NCBI RefSeq assembly: GCF_004379255.2
Contig: NC_056034.1
Coordinates: 39,662,887 to 39,726,886, forward strand
From: Salvia splendens
Taxonomy: Eukaryota; Streptophyta; Magnoliopsida; Lamiales; Lamiaceae
Direction of reading: 5' to 3'
DNA: 64,000 bases
A program made the translations under genes and the position numbers. How positions within the stretch are numbered: position 1 is the stretch's first letter; every line of letters begins with the position of its first letter. A model generated the notes under the pieces. The model searched no databases. It was not told the DNA's origin and worked only from the letters and a program-made list of their open reading frames with translations. Positions 1 to 9,743 of this stretch are shown here, piece by piece.

Positions 1-317
1 TGACATTGCATCATAGTATTCATTCCAGCATTTAGTCTTCGAGGATCGATAATTTTAACTTGCCACGTGCTACATGTCCCGTACACTAGCGGGTGACGCT
101 TTTGATTGCTAAATTAGCACGAGTTAGTTACCGTCTCAATATCAGTAATTAATATATTTTGTGATATCAACTGATATTCATATATCCGAACACTTATATG
201 ATTTTAAGTTTATAAATTCGCATTTTATACTAAAATTCTATCTATATGTATATCCTCTGTTCTCAAACATAAGGCAATTTGGTAATAGATAGGTTTCAAA
301 TCAAAAGTCAAAATTTG
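1..317. other. AT-rich intergenic sequence, nothing recognised
   Basis: No coding potential, terminal repeats or target duplications were found. The sequence is AT-rich and leads into the terpene synthase 5'-flank homology that begins near 318. Confidence 0.5.
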
Positions 318-570
318 CATCTATAATAAGGAATTTAAAATGTGTATTCCAACTTCAATTAGAAGCAAAAATTTGGACTATGATAAAACATTAGTACGAG
401 GTCAATGCATCATCCAAAAAATAAATCGTTAGGTCTAAGTCTACTAGTCAAAGCACAGGTAGAATTTTCACATGTCTAGGAAATCAAGTGACTCTTCACT
501 TAATAACGCATGAGAATCATATTAAAATTGACTTAGTAAATTGCCAATTACTAGAATTTCAAGTCTAAAT
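318..570 (+). repeat. Relic of terpene synthase 5' flank (copy A)
   Basis: This stretch matches, with gaps, the DNA upstream of the intact terpene synthase at about 15056-15106 and 15349-15540, and more weakly 7570-7740. Shared landmarks in the same order are GAATTTAAAA, TTTGGACT, GCATCATCCAAAA, CTAAGTCTACTAGTCAAAGC, CAAGTGACT and CGCATGA. It lies just upstream of a truncated terpene synthase exon set, so it is read as the promoter-side remnant of that copy after deletion of exons 1-4 and most of exon 5. Confidence 0.6.
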
Positions 571-792
571 TTTCTTCTTTATCTTGGTGAAATTGATTAT
601 CGGTAGTATTCGGTCCTTTGGTCATTAGGAGTTTCGATTTACCATTTTAATCCATCTATAATTAGAAGTCTTGGTTCCTCTTTTTTTATAATAAATGGTT
701 AATAGATCTCGCATTTTATTAACTCATTTTATTCACATTTTAGCATAAAATTAACGTATAAAAATGGATCTCACATTTCATTCACATTTTTA

Positions 793-1483
793 TAAGAATT
801 GGGTAAAGAAGGAAGATCATAGGCGGCACACTATGCCATAGAATCTGTATGAGTTCAAACATTAATTAATTCTTTATGCGCTTATAAAATATCATATGGA
901 TTTATGTAAACTGATAATATTATTTACATTTCAAAAATAGCTCAAGGAATTGGTGAGAAGCTACCATGTTGAGGCCAAGTGGTTCATACAAGGATATTTA
1001 CCATCTTTTGAGGAGTATTTGAAGAATGCCCTCATCACTTGCACTTACTGTTACCACACAACAACGGCGTTGCTGGGGGATAAATCTGCCACCAAGGAAG
1101 ACTTGGAATGGCTAAGCGAGAAGCCTAAAATGCTTGTGGCAGGGCTCCTCATATGTCGAGTCATTGATGACATAGCTACTTATGAGGTGGAAAAGGAAAG
1201 AGGTCAGAGTGCTACAGGCATAGAATCGTATATGAGAGACAATGACGCCACAATAGAAGAAGCGATCGCTAAATTCTTCGAAATAGCAACAGACGCATGG
1301 AAGGATATAAATGAGGAGTGTATGAGGCCATCTGCATATTCGAGAGATGTTTTGATGCGGATTCTAAATCTTGAACGCATAATCGATGTTACTTACAAAG
1401 GCAACGAAGATGGATACACTCAACCTGAGAAGGTTCTCAAGCCTCACATCATTGCTTCGTTTGTCGACCCTATTGAGATGTAG
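793..1483 (+). pseudogene. Truncated sesquiterpene synthase pseudogene (3' end only)
   Basis: Only the last ~50 bp of exon 5 (to 846), intron 5 (847-940) and the terminal exon (941-1483) remain of a class-III, TPS-a type sesquiterpene synthase. The terminal exon is about 96% identical (roughly 19 substitutions in 543 bp counted by eye) to 18633-19175 of the intact gene. It keeps the NSE/DTE metal-binding motif (DDIATYEVE) and the conserved C-terminal KPHII. Exons 1-4 and most of exon 5, including the DDxxD aspartates, are missing. The exon 5 remnant carries an in-frame TAG where the intact gene has TAC. It cannot make a functional enzyme. As in the intact gene, there is no intron after the NSE/DTE region. 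The 3' flank is also homologous to that of the intact copy, so this is a segmental duplication and not a retrocopy. Confidence 0.93.
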
Positions 1484-1636
1484 ACCACACCTTATTCATG
1501 ATTTTCTCTCTGTCTTTGTTTAATGTTGTCTCGAAAATTTTAATAATAATAACAATAATAATTGATTCCTATAAAATTTTTAATTGTGCATATTTTTGGC
1601 TTCGTTGATTCTTTCACTTCGCTTATACATTTATAA

Positions 1637-2634
1637 GTTTTGGCACTTTATACGGAGAAAAAAATCACTAGTCAAGACATACTAAGGTGTCAATCCTATT
1701 TGGTATACCCTACTAATACATATTTGACAAGTGGAAATATATATGTCACACTACCAATTAGATATATAAACAATGGAAACAATAAATTATATAGAAAGTT
1801 TCTCCGTATTCCATATATATTACAATAAATGCACTATATAGGAAAGAGATATTCATTATTCTATTTATTTAAATATTTAATCATCACTCACAACTATCGT
1901 TAATCATTTTATACGTAAATACCACTCCTATAAAACACGATAGCTTTATATTAGAACTATTAGTTGTTTATTTTATTATGAAACTGGGAGATATTTCATG
2001 CTTTAACTACTATCAAGTAATTTTGATAAGAATAAAATTTTTTTATTGGAGATCACTATCACTTTTATAATACTTAGTTGTTTTAGTTTTTTATAATTTT
2101 AAATTTAAATGTTATTCATGAAACAATATATCATCTATCTATTTATGGAATTTTTTGATGGTATATTGAAAAGTATAAAATGTGGTTTTAAGATCATCTT
2201 ATTATTATTTAATTATTTTTAATTTAATATAATACGTGTATATAATATTCATACAATTAATGTGCAATGAAAAAATTATACAAAAACTACACTATATAAA
2301 TAGTCATATAATTAATTAAATTTATACACTTTAGAATTATTTATTTTGTTAATTTAATTTTTTGTATTCAGTGCTAATAAACTTGCAGTTATAATTATAT
2401 ATTTTATTTATTTAGATTTTTTAATATATATAAAGAGAAAAAAAAGTAATCTCCTAAAATCTAAAAATGGATAACGTGATCATTTTCTGTATCATGTGTA
2501 AAATGACTTTGACAATAATTGTGAAAATGGTTAAATATTGAAATACATAATAGTGTATGAACTATATATGGAATGGGTAGAAGCTTTCCATATAATTTAC
2601 AGTGTTCCATTGTTAATATATCTAATTGGAAACA

Positions 2635-2670
<36 letters not shown>

Positions 2671-2770
2671 CATTTGTCAAAGATCTATTGGTAGGATATA
2701 CCAAGTAGGATTGATACATTGGTATGTCTTGACCATTGAATATTTTCTGTTTTATACGGGCTTTGATTGG
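1637..2770. mobile_element. Long-inverted-repeat (foldback or Mutator-like) element, non-autonomous
   Basis: The segment 1673-1840 reappears as its reverse complement at about 2545-2740, giving arms of some 170-190 bp with many mismatches. Matching landmarks include GTCAAGACATAC, ATCCTA..TTGGTAT, CCAATTAGATATAT and AACAATGGAA. The interior (about 1840-2540) is AT-rich and non-coding. Comparison with the 3' flank of the intact terpene synthase (about 19300-19380) shows that this block is an insertion: flank homology stops near 1630 and resumes near 2765. Exact ends and the target duplication could not be fixed. Long arms suggest a Mutator-like or foldback element. One arm contains a (TA)n run at 2638-2667. 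Confidence 0.65.
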
Positions 2771-2820
2771 TAGGTAATGCTTATTAAAAAGTTTTTTTCT
2801 TTGGTTATTTTCATGTTTGA

Positions 2821-3073
2821 TGCATCACATTTACTGAATTGAGGCCCATTAATTTTTTTTCGGGTTTTTGTAACCACATAAGCTTACTAAGCTCGTACAT
2901 ATTCTTCAAATATTCTTAAAACAAGTTAAGACCTTTTATCTAACTTCAACCATACATTTGATACGCTTGTAATCTGAAGGTAGTGGTTTGTGAGACGATG
3001 ATAGAATCACTTTTTTTGCTATGCTAGTGAGATAAAATTAATATTTATTCATTAATGAACTATAATTTTTATA
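2821..3073. other. AT-rich intergenic DNA
   Basis: No feature recognised. The left end retains similarity to the 3' flank of the intact terpene synthase gene. Confidence 0.4.
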
Positions 3074-3669
3074 CTCTCCATGTCTATAGAAAATAGTTTA
3101 ATTTATTGACGACACGGGTTTTAATATGAAGTTGGTAAATAAGAAAGATGAAAAAAAGTAGATGATGTAGGAAAGGTGAAAAAAAAGTAGGAGAAAAAAT
3201 AAGAAAGAGAAAAATGAAAAGTGGATAAAGTATGAAGAGTTTACATTTTTAAAAGGGATATTGACACCTGATATCATGAAACTTTCAAAACGTTGTGTTT
3301 TTCCCACGAACTTTGAAATTGACAAATAATATCACGAACTTTACCCTGAGTTTGTTATTTCCCACCAATAAAGAAAATTCTGGCTATATTAATAGATTGA
3401 AGAACAATTTTGGAGGTGTGCTTCAAGAAAAACTATCCTCAAAGATTGAAAAACTCGAAGCTCTCAAAGTTGTTGTTGAGAAATTATGAAAAAAATCCAT
3501 ATCATGATATTATTTTTCGAAAAATAACAAATTCGTGATAAAGTTCGTGGGAAAAAATCAACTTTTTAAAAATTCCATGATATTAGGTGTCAATATCTCT
3601 TTTTAAAATAAAAGTAATTATGCAGACATCCTACAATAATAAAATAAATTATTTTTTATGGACATGAAG
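3074..3669. mobile_element. Stowaway-like MITE interrupted by a Mutator-like MITE
   Basis: The left end reads TA|CTCTCCATGTCTATAGAA and the right end is its imperfect inverse (TTATGGACATGAAG|TA). Both are flanked by TA, as expected for Tc1/mariner-class Stowaway elements. The two halves are separated by a second element with its own 9-bp duplication at 3246-3608. Without that insert the element would be about 240 bp. Confidence 0.65.
3255..3599. mobile_element. Mutator-like MITE with 9-bp target duplication
   Basis: Ends are GGGATATTGACACCTGATAT and its inverse at 3580-3599. A perfect 9-bp direct repeat TTTTTAAAA flanks it (3246-3254 and 3600-3608). A 9-bp duplication and G-rich long inverted ends are typical of Mutator-like elements. 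The 345 bp interior encodes nothing convincing. Confidence 0.85.
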
Positions 3670-3671
3670 TA

Positions 3672-4160
3672 CATCTTTACATGGAATGAGATACAATACA
3701 GTTGGTCTATGTCTCTAGATATTATGTGGATATACTACAAGTTAGACATAGAAGCGTATAAAATATCTATAATCCCAATAATAAAACTAATTAAATGAAA
3801 TTATTAAATGCGGTTTCGATATTTTAAATTTTATGATCATATCGATTTTTTTATTTTGTTCAGAAATTTGAATTTTGTCTTCCTTTCAGACTGATTTTCT
3901 AAATAAAAAAAATGCAAATGATATTTAATATAACAAATTATTTAATTAATATATTTTATGTATAATATATTATTCAAATTATATTTTATTTAACTATAAT
4001 GCTAACCTCATGCAAATAATAACTTTTTTTTATTTCAGATTTATAGATTAATTTGGATCTTTTGGAATATTTTGGATTTTATTTTAGGTTTAGTTATAAA
4101 TTTTCTAGATTCTCGGATATTTCTAGATTAGTAATGGAAATTTTGGTAAGATGGTAATTG
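3672..4160. other. AT-rich intergenic DNA
   Basis: Nothing recognised beyond low-complexity A/T tracts. Confidence 0.4.
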
Positions 4161-4732
4161 TAGGGGTGAGCAAAAAAACCGGAAACCGAATATCCGAACC
4201 GAACCAAACCGAAATTTTGAAATTCGGTTCGGTTATTTCGGTTTTTCGGTTCGGTTCGGTTTTGAAAATAAAAAAATTTCGGTTTTTCGGTTCGGTTCGG
4301 TTCGGGTGAAGAAAAAACCCGAATAACCGAAAAACCGAATTTATATTTTAAATATAATATTATATATATTTATTCTATTAATTTAAATATATTATATCAT
4401 ATATATAATATATATTCTTTAAATATATTTTATATAATATGTATTATATATATTCTATTAATTTTATATTATATATTTATATTATATTAGTATATATAAA
4501 ATAAAATAAATTATATATATATACATATTAATATATACTACATATTTTTTTTTCGGTTTTTCGGTTTTATTAAAAATTTCGGTTTTTCGGTTTAATTCGG
4601 TTTTTCGGTTTTTCGGTTTTCGATTTTTCGGTTTTTCGGTTCGGTTCGGTTTTAATTTTCAAAGAAATTCGGTTTTTCGGTTCGGTTCGGTTTGGGTAAA
4701 AACCGAACCGAATAACCGAATTCACACCCCTA
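4161..4732. mobile_element. hAT-type MITE packed with CGGTT/CGGTTTTT repeats
   Basis: Terminal inverted repeats TAGGGGTG and CACCCCTA are flanked by a perfect 8-bp duplication GGTAATTG (4153-4160 and 4733-4740), diagnostic of the hAT superfamily. Both subterminal regions consist of inverted arrays of CGGTT, CGGTTTTT and CCGAA units that can pair across an AT-rich centre (about 4340-4540). No coding capacity. Confidence 0.88.
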
Positions 4733-5173
4733 GGTAATTGTCAAATTAAATAAGTGTGGGATTCGAGTTATTACAGAGGCATAGTGTACGTATGAGTCAT
4801 TAACTGTAATTACAAAATTCTAATAAAAGTGTGAGCTAGAGCTTTTTTATATTTCTTCTAATAATATTATAAAAAATAGGAATAGTGATGTGATGAAAGA
4901 TTATAGTAAATCTTATACAGCTGTTTTTTAGAGGAAGTCTTATAGTATAAGTTATAATTATAATGAATGAAATATGAAGATGTAAAATACAGATATATAC
5001 CTTTAAAAAGTTGTATTTGTATATTCTTATTATCGTAGTGAATTCTTATGGCAATTGTTGACTTAACTCGGAATAACAAAGGACAAATACAATAGGTGAG
5101 AAGAAAACATAATTAGAAATTTTGAAGATAGTATCAATTTGAGTAGCCGTCTTGGCCCACGTCTATATTAGTA
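4733..5173. other. AT-rich intergenic DNA
   Basis: Nothing recognised apart from the target duplication of the preceding hAT element at 4733-4740. Confidence 0.4.
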
Positions 5174-5419
5174 CCCCAATCCCACCTTAAATGTCACATG
5201 TAGTGTGGGCACGAGTTTTAAAAAATGTAAAGAAAATTGGGTTAAATAAGTTAGTGCATTATGGATCTCACTTATATATATTAGTTTTATAATAAAATGT
5301 GAGTAGAATTGATTGGTGGAACGTAGGGTCTACTTACCTTTTATGGTAAAAGTGAAATGTGACTCTTATTGTGGGATAGACCGAAATGGCAAAATGTGAC
5401 ACTTCTTGTGAGACGGATG
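5174..5419. mobile_element. Degenerate Stowaway-like MITE
   Basis: The left end TA|CCCCAATCCCACC and right end GAGACGGATG|TA are imperfect inverses. The interior resembles the intact Stowaway at 16679-16928 (GGGCACGAGTTTTAA near the left; GGTAAAAGTGAA near the right). Confidence 0.6.
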
Positions 5420-5523
5420 TATTATATTTCATATATTGCATCAAACAAATGGAGAAGCCGAAGCTTTTAGCAATAGATAGGATTCATAACAACAGTCAAT
5501 ATTTGGATTTCTTAATGTATTAA

Positions 5524-7460
5524 GAGCATCAGCAATGGCGGACTTCTCGTCGGACGTCGGACCGGCGTGCCGGTCGTTCGCACGGTAGTCTGCCATTGGG
5601 TTGGAAGAGGCGGACGTGAGGTATCCGCGGCCGTCGGCGGACGTCCGCCATTGTGGTGCCACGACGGACGTCCCGTTTTTTTATTTTTTTAAAAAAAAAC
5701 TCTATATATACGACTCGTTGAACTTCATTTCATTCGCACCACTTGTATTAACTAGTTTCTCTCTCTCTACTTTCATTTCTTTTGAAGATAAATAGAGCAA
5801 GACAGTGATTCTCCCGCCACGAGCGAGTCACAAACACAGACATTTCCCGTTGGAGGTGAGGGAAATGCCGGAGGAACTGCAGGGATGTCCGGGATGATGC
5901 CCGGGATGGCGCCGATGATGCCCCAACCCCAGATGGCAGGAATGCTGCCCGGGTACTACAATATGTACCCTTAGTGTGTAGGGATGGGTGGGATGGTGCC
6001 CCAAATGCCCGGGGTGAGTGCGGCGATGACGGGGATGGCGCCCGGGATGATAGGGGGAATAATGCCTGTAATGGCGGCGGGGATGGGAGAATGATGCCCG
6101 GGATGATGCAGGGCATGTCTGCCGCTGCGGGGGTAACAGGATGGGGGTACCCCAATCACCTAGGGACAATGTCTATCACCCTACATGGATTTATTGTCTA
6201 GTGATTCTCAGAGTACTCCTCTGGAGACACAGTTCACCGGCATTGAGACTTTCTCTTTTGAGGAGTTGGGGATATCTCCGGTCAGGGAGTCTCCCACTGA
6301 GATATCACCGGTGGTAGGGAGGTTGAAGAAGTAGGGCAAAGGAAAGGGCAAGGGCACTACCTCGTCCTCGCAAGCGAGGGATGAGAGGGGGGGAGGCCGG
6401 AGAGGGAAAGAGGACCGTTTGGAGCGAGGCAGAGTGTGTCGCTCTGGTAAAGGCCTAAGTCAGTATAGTCGAGGATCCCTACATCGAGGCTAACCAACAT
6501 ATCGACAGAATGTTGGCGCATTAGCCAGAGCTACCTCAAATTCAAACCGCCTAGTGGGAAGCCTCACGGTGGAGAGTAATGCCAGAAACAGTGTGAACGG
6601 CTGAGGAGGGCCCTCAGCCGATTTGTCGGCATCTACCAAAACAACCTCCGCACGACAACCAATAGCATGTTCATGGAGGATGTGAAGACTTTGTCCATGC
6701 AGTAGTACCCGAAAAGTCGAAGAAGTTCGACGTCTTCAACTATTAGGAGGTCTATCTTGTGGTGGAGAATTTCGCCTAGTTTTGTGCGGGTGTTGAAGCT
6801 GGCTGGCCGAAGAGGACGAAGCTCAACTCCTCCGGCGAGTACAGCAGCAGTGCCGGTTCCCACGACCTCCCCGACGCCGCCGCAGAGATCCTGACCCCTC
6901 AATCGTCTTCCCGCCGCCGTCGCCCGGTTGGGCAAAAGACCGCGATGCGGATGGCTAGGGGAAGCGCCAGCAGGTCCCACGAGGTCCAATCAGTAGCTCC
7001 TACCCAGCTCTATCCCGAGCTCACCCAACTCGCCCGCATGCAGCTGCAGCAGAGTCTGCTAGACACCATGGAAAAGTGGCAGACAACGACTGACCCCTTA
7101 TACAAGTTAATGCTGAAGGATGTCATCGACAATATAATGCGCGATTTGGGGATGCCACCCCTGCCTAGGAGGAGTGAGACGGGGGCCGCATTTGTCGAAG
7201 CTTTGAGTTGTATTTTTTTTAACTATGTATTTTTTTTAAATAATTATGCATGTTTTTTACTATTTAAATAAAATCGTTGCATTTTCCCCGTATTCGTGTC
7301 GAAATTTTAATTCCGTAAATTGCATATTTGTGAATTTGTGAATTTTTATTATTGTGGATGTCCGTCAGGATGCCCTTAGGGATGTCCGCTATTGTGCAGT
7401 GGATGTCCTTATGACGTGGCAGGAGGTGTTTTTTGGTGTCCGTCCCGATTGTGGATGCTC
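5524..7460 (+). mobile_element. PIF/Harbinger element carrying a decayed ORF1
   Basis: Ends are GAGCATC and GATGCTC with extended similarity (GAGCATCAGCAATG versus the inverse of ATTGTGGATGCTC). TAA is duplicated at 5521-5523 and 7461-7463. A 3-bp TAA/TTA duplication and GAGCATC ends are typical of plant PIF/Harbinger. The left interior has a TATA-like motif near 5703-5709 and a CT-rich leader. No transposase gene is present; the coding content is an ORF1 remnant. Confidence 0.85.
5840..7271 (+). pseudogene. Harbinger ORF1 (Myb/SANT-like, NAM-associated) remnant
   Basis: Reading on the plus strand through shifting frames gives an N-terminal Met/Gly/Pro-rich stretch (about 5890-6150) and an acidic FTGIETFSFEELGISPVR segment near 6237. 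Next come a Lys/Gly/Ser-rich stretch and traces of a Myb/SANT-type region. The end is an open stretch (6945-7271) containing LLDTMEKWQ and IMRDLGMPPLP, typical of the C-terminal part of plant Harbinger ORF1 proteins. These DNA-binding accessory proteins work with the Harbinger transposase. Several stops and frame changes break the gene. Confidence 0.7.
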
Positions 7461-7569
7461 TAAGAAATTGCCGTATATATATATATACTGCAACTAGCAC
7501 TAAATAGTTACTCAACAATAGAAGACAACATAATCTTGTAGTATCTATTTGAATTAGTACTACTGATTA

Positions 7570-7740
7570 GATGAAGGAATTTAATATGCGAGTTCTTTGA
7601 ACTTTAGCAGCAAACAATTTGGACTCTGATCTATCACAAGAATGGATGGAAATGCATCATCCAAAAATAAATCATCTGGTCAACTCTACCAGACTTAAAT
7701 TTATGTGCTATCTTTATCTCTATCTCATGTTGTATTAATT
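7570..7740 (+). repeat. Relic of terpene synthase 5' flank (copy B)
   Basis: Matches copies at about 318-570 and 15056-15540: GAATTTAA, TTTGGACTCTGAT and GCATCATCCAAAAATAAAT occur in the same order and spacing. No terpene synthase exon is recognisable downstream before the intact gene, so this is the only visible trace of a third unit. Confidence 0.5.
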
Positions 7741-8508
7741 AATTAAATAAGGCCATCTCTTTCCTTCTCTTTCCACTTGTTTAGTCCCATGGTCAAATTC
7801 ATTTATATTTATATAAACTAATTAAAGTGGCCAACTAATTAGACTAATCTAATTTAATACAAATTCAATTATATTTATGTAATAAAATTGTTGCCATAAA
7901 ATAACGATCCAAATATATATGGTAATGGTGGGTGCAGTGCAGTCAAGACGGTAGAGTTGTCTGCGTCATATTTAGAAATTAAAAAATAGTAGATGGTCGG
8001 TCTAGTTTGATTATATGCTAGAAATAAGTTAACATCGAAATTGATACATTACATTACATTACATTACATCTAAGCCAGCTAGCGGCTAGTTTAGACTTAT
8101 TTTTAAGACGCTTATTTTTGTATGCATCCTAACCGCATGTGGGTCCTAAGATTATAGTATATCTCGACCTTATATAATGTTTCAAATTTAAACTATATAT
8201 GTTCAAATTTGAAGTCTAGTTAAAAATTTTGTCGGCTCAAATTGAACTAAGTAAATCTATTCTGAATTTCTATGCAGGCTTATTTGATTTCCTATGATTC
8301 TCAAATATATATATGGTGATCAAATATAACTGCTTGCTTCACCACATAAAAAATGGTGCAAGAGTATTTAATGGAGTAACTTAAAACTAGGAATTTGTTA
8401 TTGCGTGTCCTATACTTTTTATAGATAAATAAATATATATTTAATTAGTGTGCAAAGTTTTTTAATAAAAACTCAAAAATCCACATTTTACATTTTTTTT
8501 ATTTTTTA
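7741..8508. other. AT-rich intergenic DNA with a short CATTA microsatellite
   Basis: Non-coding. A (CATTA)n-type tandem run lies at about 8044-8069. No element ends recognised. Confidence 0.4.
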
Positions 8509-8928
8509 GAGCATTTCCAAAAAGGAAAGGTAAATGAATAAAGGAAAGGTAAATGAAAGAGGTATATCACTTATTTACCCTCTAAAAAAGTAAAATATAC
8601 TCATAGTAACACATTCCAAAGGAAAAATGTATATAGAAAGGTAAATTATTTTTAAAAAATTAAAATAATAGTATAAATGCATTAAAAAATATACAGTGTA
8701 ATACATTCTCAAAATACATTTCCCTTTGGAGAATGGTTTTATATGAAAGGAATGCAAATATGGTAGTTATAAGTGGAGAGGTAAAGATACCTCTTCAAAA
8801 TAGGAAAATGTATAATACATTCTCAAATTCTTATCTCCTTGAGAATAATTTTTCATAGAAAAAAGATAAATATGATAGTTATATGACTTTACTCTCCATT
8901 TACCTTGTTTCTCGCTTTAGAGATACTC
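8509..8928. mobile_element. Probable Tourist/Harbinger-like MITE, degenerate
   Basis: The left end GAGCATTTCC (preceded by TTA) and right end GATACTC (followed by TTG) are imperfect inverses. Subterminal GGTAAATG and CATTTACC motifs also face each other. The imperfect 3-bp flank lowers confidence. Confidence 0.5.
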
Positions 8929-9433
8929 TTGTACTCCAATTAATTAAGTAGGGACGGGGGAGTTAATTAATCCAACCGTACCATTTTAATGAAAAATGGA
9001 TCATGCAAAATTATCTCAAACGTTATAGTATTATCTTAAAGATGGTCTTAGCATATACTATCTCATAGTTTCAATTCATAGTATATCATTATATAATAGA
9101 CGAATGTAAACTATTTTAATCATTATAAATGTCGCGCCAAAAAATCAAAATATAAAATAGATAAAGACCCATTGATTTGATTGTACGTAGTAATGGTTTG
9201 TTCTTTCTTTTCTCTCCAAACTGATTATAAAAAGTACAACTCTCCTTCCAACTAAACCACAAAAATATATACATTTTAGATCGACACATATTTTAATATA
9301 TAATTAATAAAGTAAGAGAGTGTAAAAAAAATATTTAATATAATATTAATTGATAGTAAAATCATTATATTATTAGTGTTTATTGAATTATAATGGTAAG
9401 ATATAATGAGGTAAGTAATAAATAAATTATATC
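8929..9433. other. AT-rich intergenic DNA
   Basis: Nothing recognised. The last five bases (ATATC, 9429-9433) are the left copy of the Copia target duplication. Confidence 0.5.
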
Positions 9434-9626
9434 TGTTAGAATAATATCCCTTAGAATCAGGCATGAATGTGTAATTGATTTAGAGAATATCTTGCCAAGA
9501 ATAGAGGGACATTTATTGTAAATTAGGTTTACCTTGTATAGTATGAAATTAGCCTATAAAGGCATGTCTCTGTAATACTCTTCAGTGAATATAATAGAAT
9601 GAAATTACCCATTACTGATTTCTACA
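9434..9626 (+). repeat. Copia 5' LTR
   Basis: 193 bp, TG...CA ends. A TATA-like TATAAAGGCA lies within it (near 9555) and is shared by both LTRs. Confidence 0.95.
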
Positions 9627-9743
9627 TGGCCTCAGAGCAGGAAGAACGATCCTAGGTTCAGAAAAATTTCATCATAGCCATTACCAAATTCTCGACCTTT
9701 CCAACCAAAAATCAAGTCCAGAAACCATAACCTGCATCGAAAC

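Noticed and set aside
950..1483. Terpene synthase-like open frame as a stand-alone short gene
   Set aside because: It is the last exon of a truncated copy; no start codon of its own, no promoter, and the DDxxD half is missing.
5748..6201. Several overlapping Gly/Met/Pro/His-rich open frames
   Set aside because: Shadows of the degenerate MPG-rich N-terminal part of Harbinger ORF1.
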